Origin: Pedobacter quisquiliarum
GTDB lineage: Bacteria > Bacteroidota > Bacteroidia > Sphingobacteriales > Sphingobacteriaceae
Assembly: GCF_014642175.1 (NCBI RefSeq)
Contig: NZ_BMIL01000006.1
Location: forward strand, 62,001-126,000
Reading direction: 5' to 3'
DNA length: 64,000 bases
The position numbers were made by a program, and so were the translations under genes. Positions 37,054 through 45,962 of this stretch are shown here, one piece after another. Positions within the stretch are counted from its first letter, which is position 1; every line of letters begins with the position of its first letter. The notes under the pieces are model-generated. The model saw nothing but the letters and a program-made list of their open reading frames with translations, searched no databases and was not told the origin of the DNA.

Positions 37054-38289
37054 TTATTTATCTAGACCAATGAACCAAGTTAAGGTTTCATCAAGCATTG
37101 GCATGAAAGTACCTTGGTGTGTTGTGCCCTGAACTTTAGTAAACTCTACTTTAGCATTTGCCTTTTCGAATCTATCATAAGTCTTTTGTGAAGTAGAGAT
37201 ATAAACCGCTTCATCATTAGTACCATGGAACATCTTCAATTGTGTTTTTGGAACCCAGTTGTTAAAGCTGTTTTTCTCAAGCGCATCTTTAAGCTTCGTT
37301 TCTTCGCCACCTTTTTGAAGGTTCGTAAAGAAAGTGCTGTTGAACAATTTAGAAGTGCTCTTATCTAAACCTTTGTTGATATCACCACGGTTTTTAGTAC
37401 CATCCAATAATCCTGGAAGTCTACCTGCATATGGCTCTTTGTAGAAGTCAGTCAAAGGACGATTCCATTCGTAAACTGTATTGTAAGAAATTAGAAGTGT
37501 TGCAAGGAAACCTGGCTCATCGTAAGATGAAGACGCAGCTACTTTAGCAAGCATTTCAGTTAAATCATAAGCACCAGCACCTGCAGATACTGCAGTAAGT
37601 GTTAAACCGTGCGCAGGATTGTTTTCAATTTCTTTCTGTGCAGCCATCGTGATGTAGCCACCTTCAGAATAACCGGTTAAAAATAACCTGTTGCTGCTTG
37701 CGATTTTCTCCTTAGCTAAATAAGCTTTGGTTGCTTTAAGCATATCAACTACTGCGCTTGCAGCATATTCCTGATCGTAGTAAGGGTGTTGTAGATCTTT
37801 AGTGTCACCGTAACCGATATAATCTGGAACGACTGTAATGAAACCAGCAGATGCTAATAGGACATGTCCTGAGAAAGCTTCCTGGTTGTTATTCATATTG
37901 GTTGGAGCAGCTTCATCAACGAAAATGGTACCATGTTGTGCACTGATGATTGATGGTGCAGTAGGGGTGTTTTTAGGAATACCCAACAATCCGCTGGCAT
38001 TTACTTCTTTTCCTTTGTAGATGGTTTTGTAAACCAGTTTAACATAGTCTACATCATACTTAAAATTGTCTGCATTTTTTTTGAAGCCAAAAAGCGCAGC
38101 TCTGGTTTTTAGTTCACCACTGGTATAGTTCTTAATTGGCGCAACAGATACAAAGTTTGTCGCTACTGGTGCAGGTTGTTCTGTGCCTGGCGTTGGAACT
38201 GGGTCAGGAGTAGTTTTGTCTTTTTTGCAGCTGGCCGATACGGCAACGAAGAGAAGCAAATAAGCGAAGCGTTTAAAGTTTTTTTTCAT
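37054..38289 (-). CDS. Alpha/beta-hydrolase lipoprotein (esterase/peptidase-like)
   Basis: The 411-residue lipoprotein has a lipobox VSAS-C (about C20) and a Pro-rich linker. The hydrolase fold follows with the nucleophile elbow GYSEGGYITMAAQ near residue 205, and VVPDYIGYGDTKDLQHPYYD upstream. It ends with the His-containing QGTTHQGTFMP. It resembles the secretory lipase/prolyl-oligopeptidase-like group of Bacteroidetes. It is probably anchored to the outer membrane. The substrate is not deducible. The promoter region carries a -7 box and an inverted repeat that could be an operator. Confidence 0.82.
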   Translation of the reverse strand: MKKNFKRFAYLLLFVAVSASCKKDKTTPDPVPTPGTEQPAPVATNFVSVAPIKNYTSGELKTRAALFGFKKNADNFKYDVDYVKLVYKTIYKGKEVNASGLLGIPKNTPTAPSIISAQHGTIFVDEAAPTNMNNNQEAFSGHVLLASAGFITVVPDYIGYGDTKDLQHPYYDQEYAASAVVDMLKATKAYLAKEKIASSNRLFLTGYSEGGYITMAAQKEIENNPAHGLTLTAVSAGAGAYDLTEMLAKVAASSSYDEPGFLATLLISYNTVYEWNRPLTDFYKEPYAGRLPGLLDGTKNRGDINKGLDKSTSKLFNSTFFTNLQKGGEETKLKDALEKNSFNNWVPKTQLKMFHGTNDEAVYISTSQKTYDRFEKANAKVEFTKVQGTTHQGTFMPMLDETLTWFIGLDK

Positions 38290-38308
38290 GGATTAAAGTT
38301 TCAAACTA

Positions 38309-38316
38309 CAAAAATA
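38309..38316 (-). promoter_or_regulatory. -7 box of the esterase-like gene
   Basis: TATTTTTG on the minus strand is an exact TAnnTTTG box 19 nt before the ATG at 38289. The inverted repeat at 38330-38347 sits at the expected -33 region. Confidence 0.45.
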
Positions 38317-38329
38317 GGGGATTATGAAA

Positions 38330-38347
38330 ATCTTGTATACACAAGAT
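38330..38347. promoter_or_regulatory. Operator-like inverted repeat in the esterase promoter
   Basis: ATCTTGT-ATAC-ACAAGAT has 7-bp arms with a 4-nt spacer. It sits 13 nt upstream of the -7 box, where a repressor could block sigma-factor binding. Confidence 0.35.
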
Positions 38348-38457
38348 GCAGCGGGAAAACTGTGCATATTTCCTTAATTTTCTCACTCCCAGGCGAAAAA
38401 TAGGCGCTGCACAGGATTAAGCCTACTTATTCCGCTTTGAAGTTCCCCTAATTTTGT

Positions 38458-38492
38458 GTAGTTTATTATGTGCTAAGCACATAATAAACTAC
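38458..38492 (-). terminator. Perfect 35-nt palindrome at the end of the SDR gene
   Basis: Two exact 17-nt arms (GTAGTTTATTATGTGCT and its reverse complement) flank a single A. It includes the TAG stop of the SDR gene. Only ACACAAAATT follows on the minus strand, so a terminator role is likely but unusual in length and symmetry. Confidence 0.5.
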
Positions 38493-39499
38493 GGTTGACC
38501 AGCACCTCCTGTTGATCCATAGATTTGTCCTGTTGCATAACTTGCATCTTCGGCAGCCAGTTGCACGTAAATGGAAGCAAGTTCCACCGGCTGGCCCGGC
38601 CTGCCCAGAGGTGTATCTCCACCAAAGCTTTTAAGTTTTTCTTGTGTCGCACCGCCACTAACCTGAAGGGGTGTCCAGATCGGACCTGGTGCCACGCCAT
38701 TCACCCGAATGCCTTTCGGCGCGAGCTGCTTTGCCAGCGATCGAACAAAACTGGTCGTTGCAGCCTTCGTCTGTGCATAATCATAGAGCTCTGCCGATGG
38801 ATCCGTTGCTTGTTCCGAAGTGGTCCCGATGATTACAGATCCAGGCTTCAAATGCGGCAAGGCGGCCTTGATGATCCAGAAGGGTGCGTAAATGTTGGTT
38901 TTCATGGTCCAGTCGAACTGCTCTGTGGAAATATCCAGAATGGATTCATGTGTTTGCTGCCTTGCAGCGTTACTTACGAGTATATCCAATCCACCAAGTG
39001 CGCGTACAGCCTCGTTCACCAGTCTTGTGCAAAAGGACTCCTCACGCAAGTCACCGGGAATTGCTACTGCTTTCCGACCAGCAGCATTGATCAGTTTCAC
39101 CACATCACGTGCATCCGCCTCTTCAGCGGGCAGGTAGTTGATGGCTACATCAGCTCCTTCACGTGCATAAGCAATTGCCGCTGCGCGGCCCATGCCGGAA
39201 TCTCCGCCCGTGATTAGTGCTTTACGGCCCTTCAATCTGCCTGAGCCTTTGTAACTAGTCTCACCATGGTCAGGCTTTGGGTCCATTTCAGCTGCAAGTC
39301 CCGGCCATGGCTGCGATTGTCCCTTGAAAGGCGGCTTAGGGTACTTGTTTCTTGGATCTTGTATTTGCTGACCAGTGCTACCGGTACTCGCAAATGCAGG
39401 TTCCGTTGCGCCAAGCACTGGGGCGACCGCAACGGTTGCCAGTCCGGCACCAATCCCGCCGATTACTTTTCGACGCGTCATTTTGTCTTCAATATTCAT
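38489..39499 (-). CDS. SDR family oxidoreductase with Tat-like signal
   Basis: The 336-residue product begins MNIEDKMTRRKVIGGIGAG, a twin-Arg start followed by a hydrophobic stretch and an Ala-rich end. The mature part is a classical short-chain dehydrogenase. The NAD(P) motif is GGDSGMGRAAAIAYAREG, SNAARQQ follows, the catalytic Tyr/Lys are in YDYAQTKAA, and the end is YATGQIYGSTGGAG. An SDR carrying an export signal implies a folded, cofactor-loaded protein moved by Tat. I start at 39499; the upstream frame is not conserved-looking. The palindrome at its 3' end is noted separately. The substrate is unknown. Confidence 0.85.
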   Translation of the reverse strand: MNIEDKMTRRKVIGGIGAGLATVAVAPVLGATEPAFASTGSTGQQIQDPRNKYPKPPFKGQSQPWPGLAAEMDPKPDHGETSYKGSGRLKGRKALITGGDSGMGRAAAIAYAREGADVAINYLPAEEADARDVVKLINAAGRKAVAIPGDLREESFCTRLVNEAVRALGGLDILVSNAARQQTHESILDISTEQFDWTMKTNIYAPFWIIKAALPHLKPGSVIIGTTSEQATDPSAELYDYAQTKAATTSFVRSLAKQLAPKGIRVNGVAPGPIWTPLQVSGGATQEKLKSFGGDTPLGRPGQPVELASIYVQLAAEDASYATGQIYGSTGGAGQP

Positions 39500-39607
39500 A
39501 GTATAAGGTTTAGATGTGCTCTTATAACAGCTTGAATATCCTGTTGTTTGAAGAGTTTTTCTAAAGCATCTCAACCATGATTTTACTAATCACCGCCTAA
39601 ACAAAAA

Positions 39608-39631
39608 GGGCTACTATCATGATAGCAGCCC
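39608..39631 (-). terminator. Intrinsic terminator of the sugar isomerase gene
   Basis: On the minus strand GGGCTGCTATCA and TGATAGTAGCCC pair (one mismatch), followed by TTTTTGT. It begins 27 nt past the isomerase stop at 39658. Confidence 0.75.
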
Positions 39632-39657
39632 CAATTTTATTATTATCTATTTTCCTG

Positions 39658-40530
39658 TTAGATCAGATTTTTCTTCACGTAAGAAATACTCTTCTGTATA
39701 GATACAAATGGGTCTCCCGGACAGATATCCTGCTCAACAAAGAAGTAATCCAGACCAGCTTTCTTAGACTGTGCAAATATCCGCTTGAAATCAATCGAAC
39801 CATTACCGACCTCGGTGATTTGCTTGTCAGCAGATTTATCCATGTCTTTTACGTGCCACAATGGAAAACGTCCAGGATGTCTGTTGAATAGAGTTAGTGG
39901 ATCTTGATTTGCTCTGCTTGCCCAATAAAGATCCAATTCGAACTTCACAAGACTCTTGTCTGTATTTTCCAGTAGCACGTCAAAAGGATACTTACCATCC
40001 TGCGCTTCAAATTCGAAGTCGTGGTTATGGTAGCAGAATTGGATACCTGCTTTTTTACAAACCTCGGCTGCTGTGTTGAATTTATCTGCTGTCGCTTTAT
40101 AGTGATCAAGGTTACCACGCTCCGGATCAAGCAGGTATGCACAGACCATATATTTAGTACCTACTGCGGCGGCATCATCAACGGCTTTGTTCCACTCTTT
40201 GCTTAAGGTGCCTTTTGCATCCATCGCTTCCCCAAGCATATAGTGGCTGCTGGGTGCAATCAGCCCATTATCTTTAAGTGTTTTTGCATACTCCGCCGGA
40301 GACATGTTATAGAATAACTGCGATCCGGTATAAGTTGCACCTTCAACTGCATTATAGCCCAGACTTGCTACCTTTGCCAGGGCTGCTTTTGGATCTTTCT
40401 CCATAGCGTCCCTGATGGTGTAAAGTTGGAGGCCTACATATTTTTTATCGTAAGCATAAAGGTTTGGTGCGGCGAGTATTCCAGCAGTAAAAAGTGCTGA
40501 AGTCTTCAGAAACGAACGTCTGTTGGTCAT
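39658..40530 (-). CDS. Exported sugar phosphate isomerase/epimerase-like TIM barrel
   Basis: The 290-residue product has a Tat-like signal (TNRRSFLKTSALFTAGILAA) and an xylose-isomerase-like TIM barrel (PF01261-type). It contains YHNHDFEF, ELDLYWASRA and DMDKSADKQITEVGNGSIDF, the usual metal-binding segments. The family isomerises sugars. Members with signals occur beside Gfo/Idh/MocA and DUF1080 genes in Bacteroidetes, where they are thought to act on keto-sugars. Here it is separate from the 54-62 kb cluster. The upstream divergent gene is a MATE pump. Confidence 0.82.
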   Translation of the reverse strand: MTNRRSFLKTSALFTAGILAAPNLYAYDKKYVGLQLYTIRDAMEKDPKAALAKVASLGYNAVEGATYTGSQLFYNMSPAEYAKTLKDNGLIAPSSHYMLGEAMDAKGTLSKEWNKAVDDAAAVGTKYMVCAYLLDPERGNLDHYKATADKFNTAAEVCKKAGIQFCYHNHDFEFEAQDGKYPFDVLLENTDKSLVKFELDLYWASRANQDPLTLFNRHPGRFPLWHVKDMDKSADKQITEVGNGSIDFKRIFAQSKKAGLDYFFVEQDICPGDPFVSIQKSISYVKKNLI

Positions 40531-40634
40531 GGTTTATATTTCAGGTTAGTTTGTTAAATATAAATATTATCCTACAAAACATTAAATAAACAATATTATA
40601 TTCCTCACACTTATAGTTTATAGCCATTCCACTA

Positions 40635-42047
40635 ATGCAAACCGTAACTAAGATAGGCTCCGTTTTTTCGCTAATCCGGCAATCCATAAAAGGAGAAGCG
40701 TTCGATTATACACAAGGTGACATCAAGAAAGCGGTGGTCCTGCTTGCCATTCCAATGATACTGGAGATGGTGCTGGAATCTGTTTTTGCGCTGGTAGACT
40801 TGTACTTTGTCGGACATCTGCCGGATGCCAGTGCAGCCATTCAGGTGGTTGGACTTACAGAGTCTGTACTCAGCATCATCTATGCACTAGCGATTGGTTT
40901 AAGCATGGCCACAACGGCAGTAGTCGCCAGAAGGATCGGGGAGAAGCAGCCGGCGCTGGCGGCAAAAGCCGGTATGCAAGCGATCAACATCGCCATAATG
41001 CTGAACCTGGTCATCAGTGTCCTTGGCGTTATTTTCGGAAAGGAAATCTTGCTACTGATGGGCGCTTCGGAGGCTGCGGCCACTGCTGGCGAGCCTTTCA
41101 TCCAGATTATGATGGGCGGAAGCTTAATTATTGTGCTGCTGTTCCTAATCAACGGAATTTTCAGAGGGGCGGGAAATGCCGCCATTGCCATGCGGAGCCT
41201 CTGGATTGCGAACCTTTCCAACATCATCCTTTGTCCGATTTTCATCAATGGTCTGGGGCCTATTCCTGCTTACGGGCTCACAGGTGCCGCAATTGCAACC
41301 ACCATCGGCCGCAGTATCGGTGTGGCTTACCAGATCTATAACCTGGCCGCCGGAAAGGGCATGTTAAAAGTTAAGCTCAGCGACATGCTGCCGGATATAA
41401 CACAGATCATCGCACTGATAAAGATTGCAGCGCCTGCAGTGTTGCAGTTTATGATTGCTTCCTGCAGCTGGATCTTTCTCGCGCAGATGGTGGCCACCAC
41501 GGGTGGTGACCATGGCTCCGCCGGGTATCAGACCGCCTTAAGATTGATGATGTTTTTCATGCTGCCAGCATGGGGCCTGAGTAATGCGGCATCTACCCTA
41601 GTGGGACAGAACCTCGGTGCAAATCTGGTGCAAAGAGCGGAGCAGTCTGTAAAACAAACCGCCATATTCAGTGTGGTGTTTATGGCCGTGGTAATGCTGA
41701 CGACCTTCATCTTCGGCCGGGCGCTGATCAGCTTTTTCACAAACGACCCGCTTGTACAGGAAATCGCTGTTCAAGCCACATACATCATGAGTTCAGGCTA
41801 TATATTTTATGGTATTGGTATGGTACTCGTAAATGCCTTCAATGGTGCCGGTGACACTGGCACGCCGACCTGGATCAACTTCTTTGGCTTCTGGCTTTTC
41901 CAGATTCCACTTGCCTACTTGCTGGCCAAGGTCTTTCAAATGGGGCCTACAGGTGTCTTTATAGCGGTTCCAGTCGCAGAAACTGCAATCTGTATAGCAG
42001 GCTATATCTTGTTCAAGAAGGGGAAATGGAAAACCGTTCAGGTATAA
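40635..42047 (+). CDS. MATE family efflux transporter
   Basis: The 470-residue membrane protein has twelve hydrophobic segments and two homologous halves (PF01554-type, about 28-190 and 250-410). The first half opens AVVLLAIPMILEMVLESVFA, and the segment FVGHLPDASAAIQVVGL has the acidic residue usual for cation-coupled MATE pumps. It exports organic cations or drugs using a Na+ or H+ gradient. Its stop directly abuts the stop of the convergent GNAT gene. Substrate range is not deducible. Confidence 0.9.
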   Translation: MQTVTKIGSVFSLIRQSIKGEAFDYTQGDIKKAVVLLAIPMILEMVLESVFALVDLYFVGHLPDASAAIQVVGLTESVLSIIYALAIGLSMATTAVVARRIGEKQPALAAKAGMQAINIAIMLNLVISVLGVIFGKEILLLMGASEAAATAGEPFIQIMMGGSLIIVLLFLINGIFRGAGNAAIAMRSLWIANLSNIILCPIFINGLGPIPAYGLTGAAIATTIGRSIGVAYQIYNLAAGKGMLKVKLSDMLPDITQIIALIKIAAPAVLQFMIASCSWIFLAQMVATTGGDHGSAGYQTALRLMMFFMLPAWGLSNAASTLVGQNLGANLVQRAEQSVKQTAIFSVVFMAVVMLTTFIFGRALISFFTNDPLVQEIAVQATYIMSSGYIFYGIGMVLVNAFNGAGDTGTPTWINFFGFWLFQIPLAYLLAKVFQMGPTGVFIAVPVAETAICIAGYILFKKGKWKTVQV

Positions 42048-42530
42048 TTACAGATCTTTAAGCATCCAGACGTTACATGCAAAATGGCCAGAATTGCCCA
42101 GGGGTTCAGCAAGATGCCTGAACCCGTATCGCTCATATAATGCAATCGCCGTTTCAAATTCAGGAAAACTCTCCAGGTAAAGCTGCTTTAGGCCAGCCTC
42201 GCGCGACCATTCAAAGCAGCGTTCCATTAGCAGCTTACCTAAGCCTTTGCCACGAGCCTCAGGAGCAAGGTAAAACTTGACCAGCTCCGCGCAGCCTTCG
42301 GGTAATGACGCAGTTGGAAATATGCCACAGCCGCCAAGTATCTGATCATCTTCCGCCGCAATCCAATACACAGAACCAGGTGTTTTAAACAAACTATATA
42401 ATTGATCTGTTGTTGGATCAGTGAATACCGTACCCGCCTGGTTACGCTTAAATTCGGTAAGGACTTTCCTGATCAACGCGGCTATTTGTTGATTGTCTTC
42501 GGATGCAATTGGTCTGATCTGCGTAAGCAT
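42048..42530 (-). CDS. GNAT family N-acetyltransferase
   Basis: The 160-residue product has the acetyl-CoA pyrophosphate-binding motif ARGKGLGKLLMERCFEW preceded by FYLAPE, then KQLYLESFPEFETAIALYERYGF, typical of GNAT motif A/B. The cytoplasmic enzyme transfers an acetyl group to an amine; the acceptor is unknown. It has its own consensus promoter at 42558-42590. Its stop directly abuts the MATE gene stop; the shared position need not imply function. Confidence 0.88.
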   Translation of the reverse strand: MLTQIRPIASEDNQQIAALIRKVLTEFKRNQAGTVFTDPTTDQLYSLFKTPGSVYWIAAEDDQILGGCGIFPTASLPEGCAELVKFYLAPEARGKGLGKLLMERCFEWSREAGLKQLYLESFPEFETAIALYERYGFRHLAEPLGNSGHFACNVWMLKDL

Positions 42531-42557
42531 GCGGTTATGTATTATGATTTAAAAAGC

Positions 42558-42590
42558 CAAATCTATCTATTAAAGCGCAGATTGGCCAAA
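42558..42590 (-). promoter_or_regulatory. Bacteroidetes promoter of the GNAT gene
   Basis: On the minus strand TTTG (42590-42587), 21 nt and TAGATTTG (42565-42558) match the consensus. It lies 27 nt upstream of the ATG. Confidence 0.68.
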
Positions 42591-42632
42591 TGAAATCCCA
42601 TTTCCTGGAATGAAGATTTATAACAGAAAATT

Positions 42633-43721
42633 ATGGAGCTAAATACGGGTAGCGCCCTAACATTTGAACAAGTTGGTAACGTCGCGGAGGATGTATACCT
42701 CATATATGACGCAAACGCGAACAGCTTTGATTACATAAGCCCGGCCTTTGAAAAAGTTTGGGGGCATCCTTCTGCTGCTTATATGCAAAATGCGGAAGCC
42801 TTGATTCAAACGGTACATTCTGAAGATAAAAGCTATGTAATTGATTTCTTAGCACAAACGGCGGAAGTTCGAAAGACTGGACAAATAGAATTCCGCATCC
42901 AGGATGAAAATGAGGCAACCAGACATATTCTGCTAAAGGTGTTTCCACACAACGATAGGGCCAATCAGCACATTATTGCAGCTATTGCTTCTGATGTGAC
43001 TGTTACGAAATCTAATATTTTATACGCTGAAAAAATCAACGCGCGCAAGAATTCAACCCTGGAAGTTTTAGCACATGATCTAAAGAGCCCGATCGGGATG
43101 ATCAACATGATGGCCGCTGCCATTCAGCAACTGCCAAATGCTAAAACAGACAATACAGTCCTCAAGTATGTTGATCTCATCCAGGAACTCTGTAAACGCA
43201 ACATCCAGCTCATTCGTGATATTGTGAGCCAGGAATTCCAGGAGTCAACACAGGTAGATCTGCGTAAAGAACGTGCGGATATTGTTTTTGGCATAACAGA
43301 CATCATCGAAAACTATAAACGGTCATCCGATATTCTGATGAAGGAATTTCGAATCAGCAGCACTGCTGAAAAGCTATATCTACAAATTGACACCCTAAAA
43401 TTAATTCAGGTTTTCAACAACCTGATTTCTAACGCCATCAAATTCACCCATGATAATGGCATCATAGAATTAAATATTAAGGAAGAAGCACAACAAGTAT
43501 TAATTACCGTGCGGGATAATGGGATCGGTATTCCCGAAGAATTGCACGCAGTGTTGTTTGAGAAATTCACACCGGCGGGCCGCGTAGGGTTAAAAGGGGA
43601 GCCGCCTGTAGGACTGGGCATGTCCATCATCAAGACCATCGTTGAGCTTCATGGCGGAAAGATCTGGTTCGAGAGTAAAGTGAATGTTGGCAGTACCTTT
43701 TATATTACAATTCCCAAATAG
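42633..43721 (+). CDS. PAS-domain sensor histidine kinase
   Basis: The 362-residue protein has one PAS region (about 20-125), a kinase core with the phospho-acceptor H148 in LAHDLKSPIGMINMMA, and an HATPase region (about 250-362). The ATPase has NNLISNAIKFT, RDNGIGIPEELH and GLGMSIIKTIVELHGG. No transmembrane segment is seen. There is no neighbouring response regulator. The signal is unknown. It is a separate plus-strand gene; the divergent GNAT gene has its own promoter. Confidence 0.88.
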   Translation: MELNTGSALTFEQVGNVAEDVYLIYDANANSFDYISPAFEKVWGHPSAAYMQNAEALIQTVHSEDKSYVIDFLAQTAEVRKTGQIEFRIQDENEATRHILLKVFPHNDRANQHIIAAIASDVTVTKSNILYAEKINARKNSTLEVLAHDLKSPIGMINMMAAAIQQLPNAKTDNTVLKYVDLIQELCKRNIQLIRDIVSQEFQESTQVDLRKERADIVFGITDIIENYKRSSDILMKEFRISSTAEKLYLQIDTLKLIQVFNNLISNAIKFTHDNGIIELNIKEEAQQVLITVRDNGIGIPEELHAVLFEKFTPAGRVGLKGEPPVGLGMSIIKTIVELHGGKIWFESKVNVGSTFYITIPK

Positions 43722-43805
43722 GGTTTGATTTACAAGAAAACCCCTTAATTTTAGGACCTGCGCCAAGGTTCTAAGGAATCGCGCGCGGCCTTAAACCAGA
43801 TATAT

Positions 43806-45068
43806 ATGCCTGAAAGATCTACCAAATGCTTTAATTTACATGAGGATTGGGTTGTTGTCATCCTCGGATTTCTAGTAATTCTTTTCTCCTTATTCTTATA
43901 CATTGTACCCGTTCCTACATTCAAATGGAGTGGAGCAGCAGATTTATTCAGTAAGGTGCTGGCTCCTGCCAATATGGGCATCATGTTCATTCAGCTGTTT
44001 TTCTTTTTATGTGTCGGTCTAGTGGGTACCATCCTGTTGGGCAAATCACCAGCTAGGTTTGCCATTGGCTTCCCCATTGTATTTATTATTACCATCATCG
44101 CACTGATACTCACTGGAAATGCTGTTGTAAAATCGCTGAACCTGGAAGCCGTTATCTTCAGTTTAGCGATTGGCTTAGCCATCGGCAACCTCTTCAAATT
44201 ACCACAATGGTTTAAAGATACCTTATCAACGGAGCTTTTCGTGAAAATCGGCCTCGTGCTGCTCGGTACCGGCGTTATCTTCTCTGATATCCTTAAAGCA
44301 GGATCGCTGGGCTTAATTCAAGCGTTGGTCGTGGTTCTATCCGTTTGGTACTTTGCATTCTGGCTTTGTAAGAAGCTTAAAGTCGATGAAGAACTGACCA
44401 TGATGATATCCAGTGCGGTTTCGATCTGCGGTGTATCTGCTGCAATTGCAACTTCCGGCGCCATCAAGGGCGATCCAAAAAAACTTTCCTATGTAATCTC
44501 CATGGTGCTCATCACGGCCATCCCAATGATGATCTTCATGCCATACATTGCATCCTACCTTTCTTTGTCCCAACAGGTCACTGGTGCATGGCTGGGCGGA
44601 AGTATCGACACCACTGGTGCTGTGGTCGCTTCGGGTACCCTGGTTGGCGAAGAAGCCCTTAAAATCAGTACCATCGTGAAGTTCTCACAAAATGTGCTGC
44701 TCGGGATTGCTGCCTTTGCCATCAGCATTTACTGGACCTATAATAGCAGCAGCCGGGCTTCTGGCACCGTCGAAAAACCAACATTGAAGGTAATATGGGA
44801 CCGCTTTCCGAAATTCGTGCTTGGCTTCGTTGCTGCATCCCTGCTATTCTCGTTTGTGTTCTCGGCGGACCTTATTGCACCTGCAAAAGACAGCCTGAAA
44901 AATCTTCAAAATACCTGGTTTACCCTTGCCTTTACCAGCATAGGACTGGAGACCAACTTCAAGGATCTATTTAAGCATGATAACAAGAAGCCGCTTTACG
45001 CATTTTTGCTGGCGCAATTTTTTAATATCCTGGTAACACTGTTACTAGCCTACCTACTTTTCAACTAA
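43806..45068 (+). CDS. YeiH-family putative sulfate exporter
   Basis: The 420-residue membrane protein has about ten to eleven hydrophobic segments and the YeiH (UPF0324) pattern. It contains FSLAIGLAIGN, KIGLVLLGTGVIFSDILKAG, SICGVSAAIATSGAI and the C-terminal FTSIGLETNFKDL. The family is annotated as sulfate exporters, but transport activity is largely inferred. Its stop directly abuts the stop of the convergent DUF5602 gene. Function in sulfur metabolism would fit the met block, but they are 37 kb apart. Confidence 0.82.
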   Translation: MPERSTKCFNLHEDWVVVILGFLVILFSLFLYIVPVPTFKWSGAADLFSKVLAPANMGIMFIQLFFFLCVGLVGTILLGKSPARFAIGFPIVFIITIIALILTGNAVVKSLNLEAVIFSLAIGLAIGNLFKLPQWFKDTLSTELFVKIGLVLLGTGVIFSDILKAGSLGLIQALVVVLSVWYFAFWLCKKLKVDEELTMMISSAVSICGVSAAIATSGAIKGDPKKLSYVISMVLITAIPMMIFMPYIASYLSLSQQVTGAWLGGSIDTTGAVVASGTLVGEEALKISTIVKFSQNVLLGIAAFAISIYWTYNSSSRASGTVEKPTLKVIWDRFPKFVLGFVAASLLFSFVFSADLIAPAKDSLKNLQNTWFTLAFTSIGLETNFKDLFKHDNKKPLYAFLLAQFFNILVTLLLAYLLFN

Positions 45069-45839
45069 CTACTGCGCAATACGACGCTGCAGGTTGTCCA
45101 TTGAAACGGTATAAAGCTGCTTTTCTTCATCAAATTTGATGGAGAAACTGGCAGGGTAGTAGCCGCCAACCTGAACTTTGTTCTGCTGTTTAACAGCCAT
45201 GGTAACATTAGGCTTGGTTTGCAGATAGCTGAGGGCGACCATGGCTTCATGGAAAATGAATCTGCCGTCATAGCTGCCGTAGATGAACGTTTTATCGAAT
45301 GGCTTACCATGGAATTCAGTACCTGTCGTGTCCGTCCAGTGTTTCCCCATATTTGGATCGCCACCAGGGATCGGTGCGTAATCCTGTGGAACGTACTCTG
45401 CCGATGGCAACAGCTCCATCTCCTTCGTGTTCGGCTTGATGGCCGCACGTTCTGCCTTGCTGATGTTATAGAAGTGAATGTCAAAGTGTGGCACATCATA
45501 CACGCCTGGAGGCTCATGACCATGCGCATTGAAGTCAAAGGAGATATGATCCACCATCGTGTTATTACCTTTCGGCACCGGAATTTCGAACATGGCACTG
45601 TGCATCGGCAGATCTTCCAGCGTTGAAGCCGTGAATGTGAAACCAATCTGTTCCGGATCACCAACACTGTTCACAATGATGAACGAACGTGCTGTGCCCC
45701 GCCCAACGGTTACATCTTCACCGAATAAGGTCGTCGCACGGTCATTTGCGCTTTCATCTTTACTACAGCCATTAAGCAGAAATAGAAGTGGAAGTAAAAA
45801 CAAGGGCATCATAAAAGCCCTGAATGTTTGAGTTTTCAT
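45069..45839 (-). CDS. TTHB210/DUF5602-like lipoprotein
   Basis: The 256-residue lipoprotein has a signal and lipobox LNGC (about C23 from the chosen ATG at 45839). The mature part has ATTLFGEDVTVGRGTARSF, then HEPPGVYDVPHFDIHFYNIS and HGKPFDKTFIYGSYDGRFIF, which match DUF5602/TTHB210-like proteins. These beta-rich proteins carry several His residues; function is unknown. The frame extends 12 residues upstream but those lie in the -7 box. The -7 box TAGTTTTG is at 45863-45870. Confidence 0.8.
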   Translation of the reverse strand: MKTQTFRAFMMPLFLLPLLFLLNGCSKDESANDRATTLFGEDVTVGRGTARSFIIVNSVGDPEQIGFTFTASTLEDLPMHSAMFEIPVPKGNNTMVDHISFDFNAHGHEPPGVYDVPHFDIHFYNISKAERAAIKPNTKEMELLPSAEYVPQDYAPIPGGDPNMGKHWTDTTGTEFHGKPFDKTFIYGSYDGRFIFHEAMVALSYLQTKPNVTMAVKQQNKVQVGGYYPASFSIKFDEEKQLYTVSMDNLQRRIAQ

Positions 45840-45862
45840 TGTCTTGGTTAGGTTTGTGCGGC

Positions 45863-45870
45863 CAAAACTA
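45863..45870 (-). promoter_or_regulatory. -7 box of the DUF5602-like gene
   Basis: TAGTTTTG on the minus strand fits TAnnTTTG and lies 23 nt upstream of the ATG at 45839. No good -33 box was seen. Confidence 0.4.
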
Positions 45871-45962
45871 TACATTATTCTTTGTAATTAGCACTGGACA
45901 CGAGCTTGTTATGGCACAGGAAATAGCAGTTGCACAACAGGCTACTTACATTTCTCAGGTAC

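Noticed and set aside
38525..39217. Long open frame antisense to the SDR gene (230 codons)
   Set aside because: It mirrors the SDR gene's codon structure, has an unusual Cys/Phe-rich composition and no family motif. The SDR frame has clear motifs.
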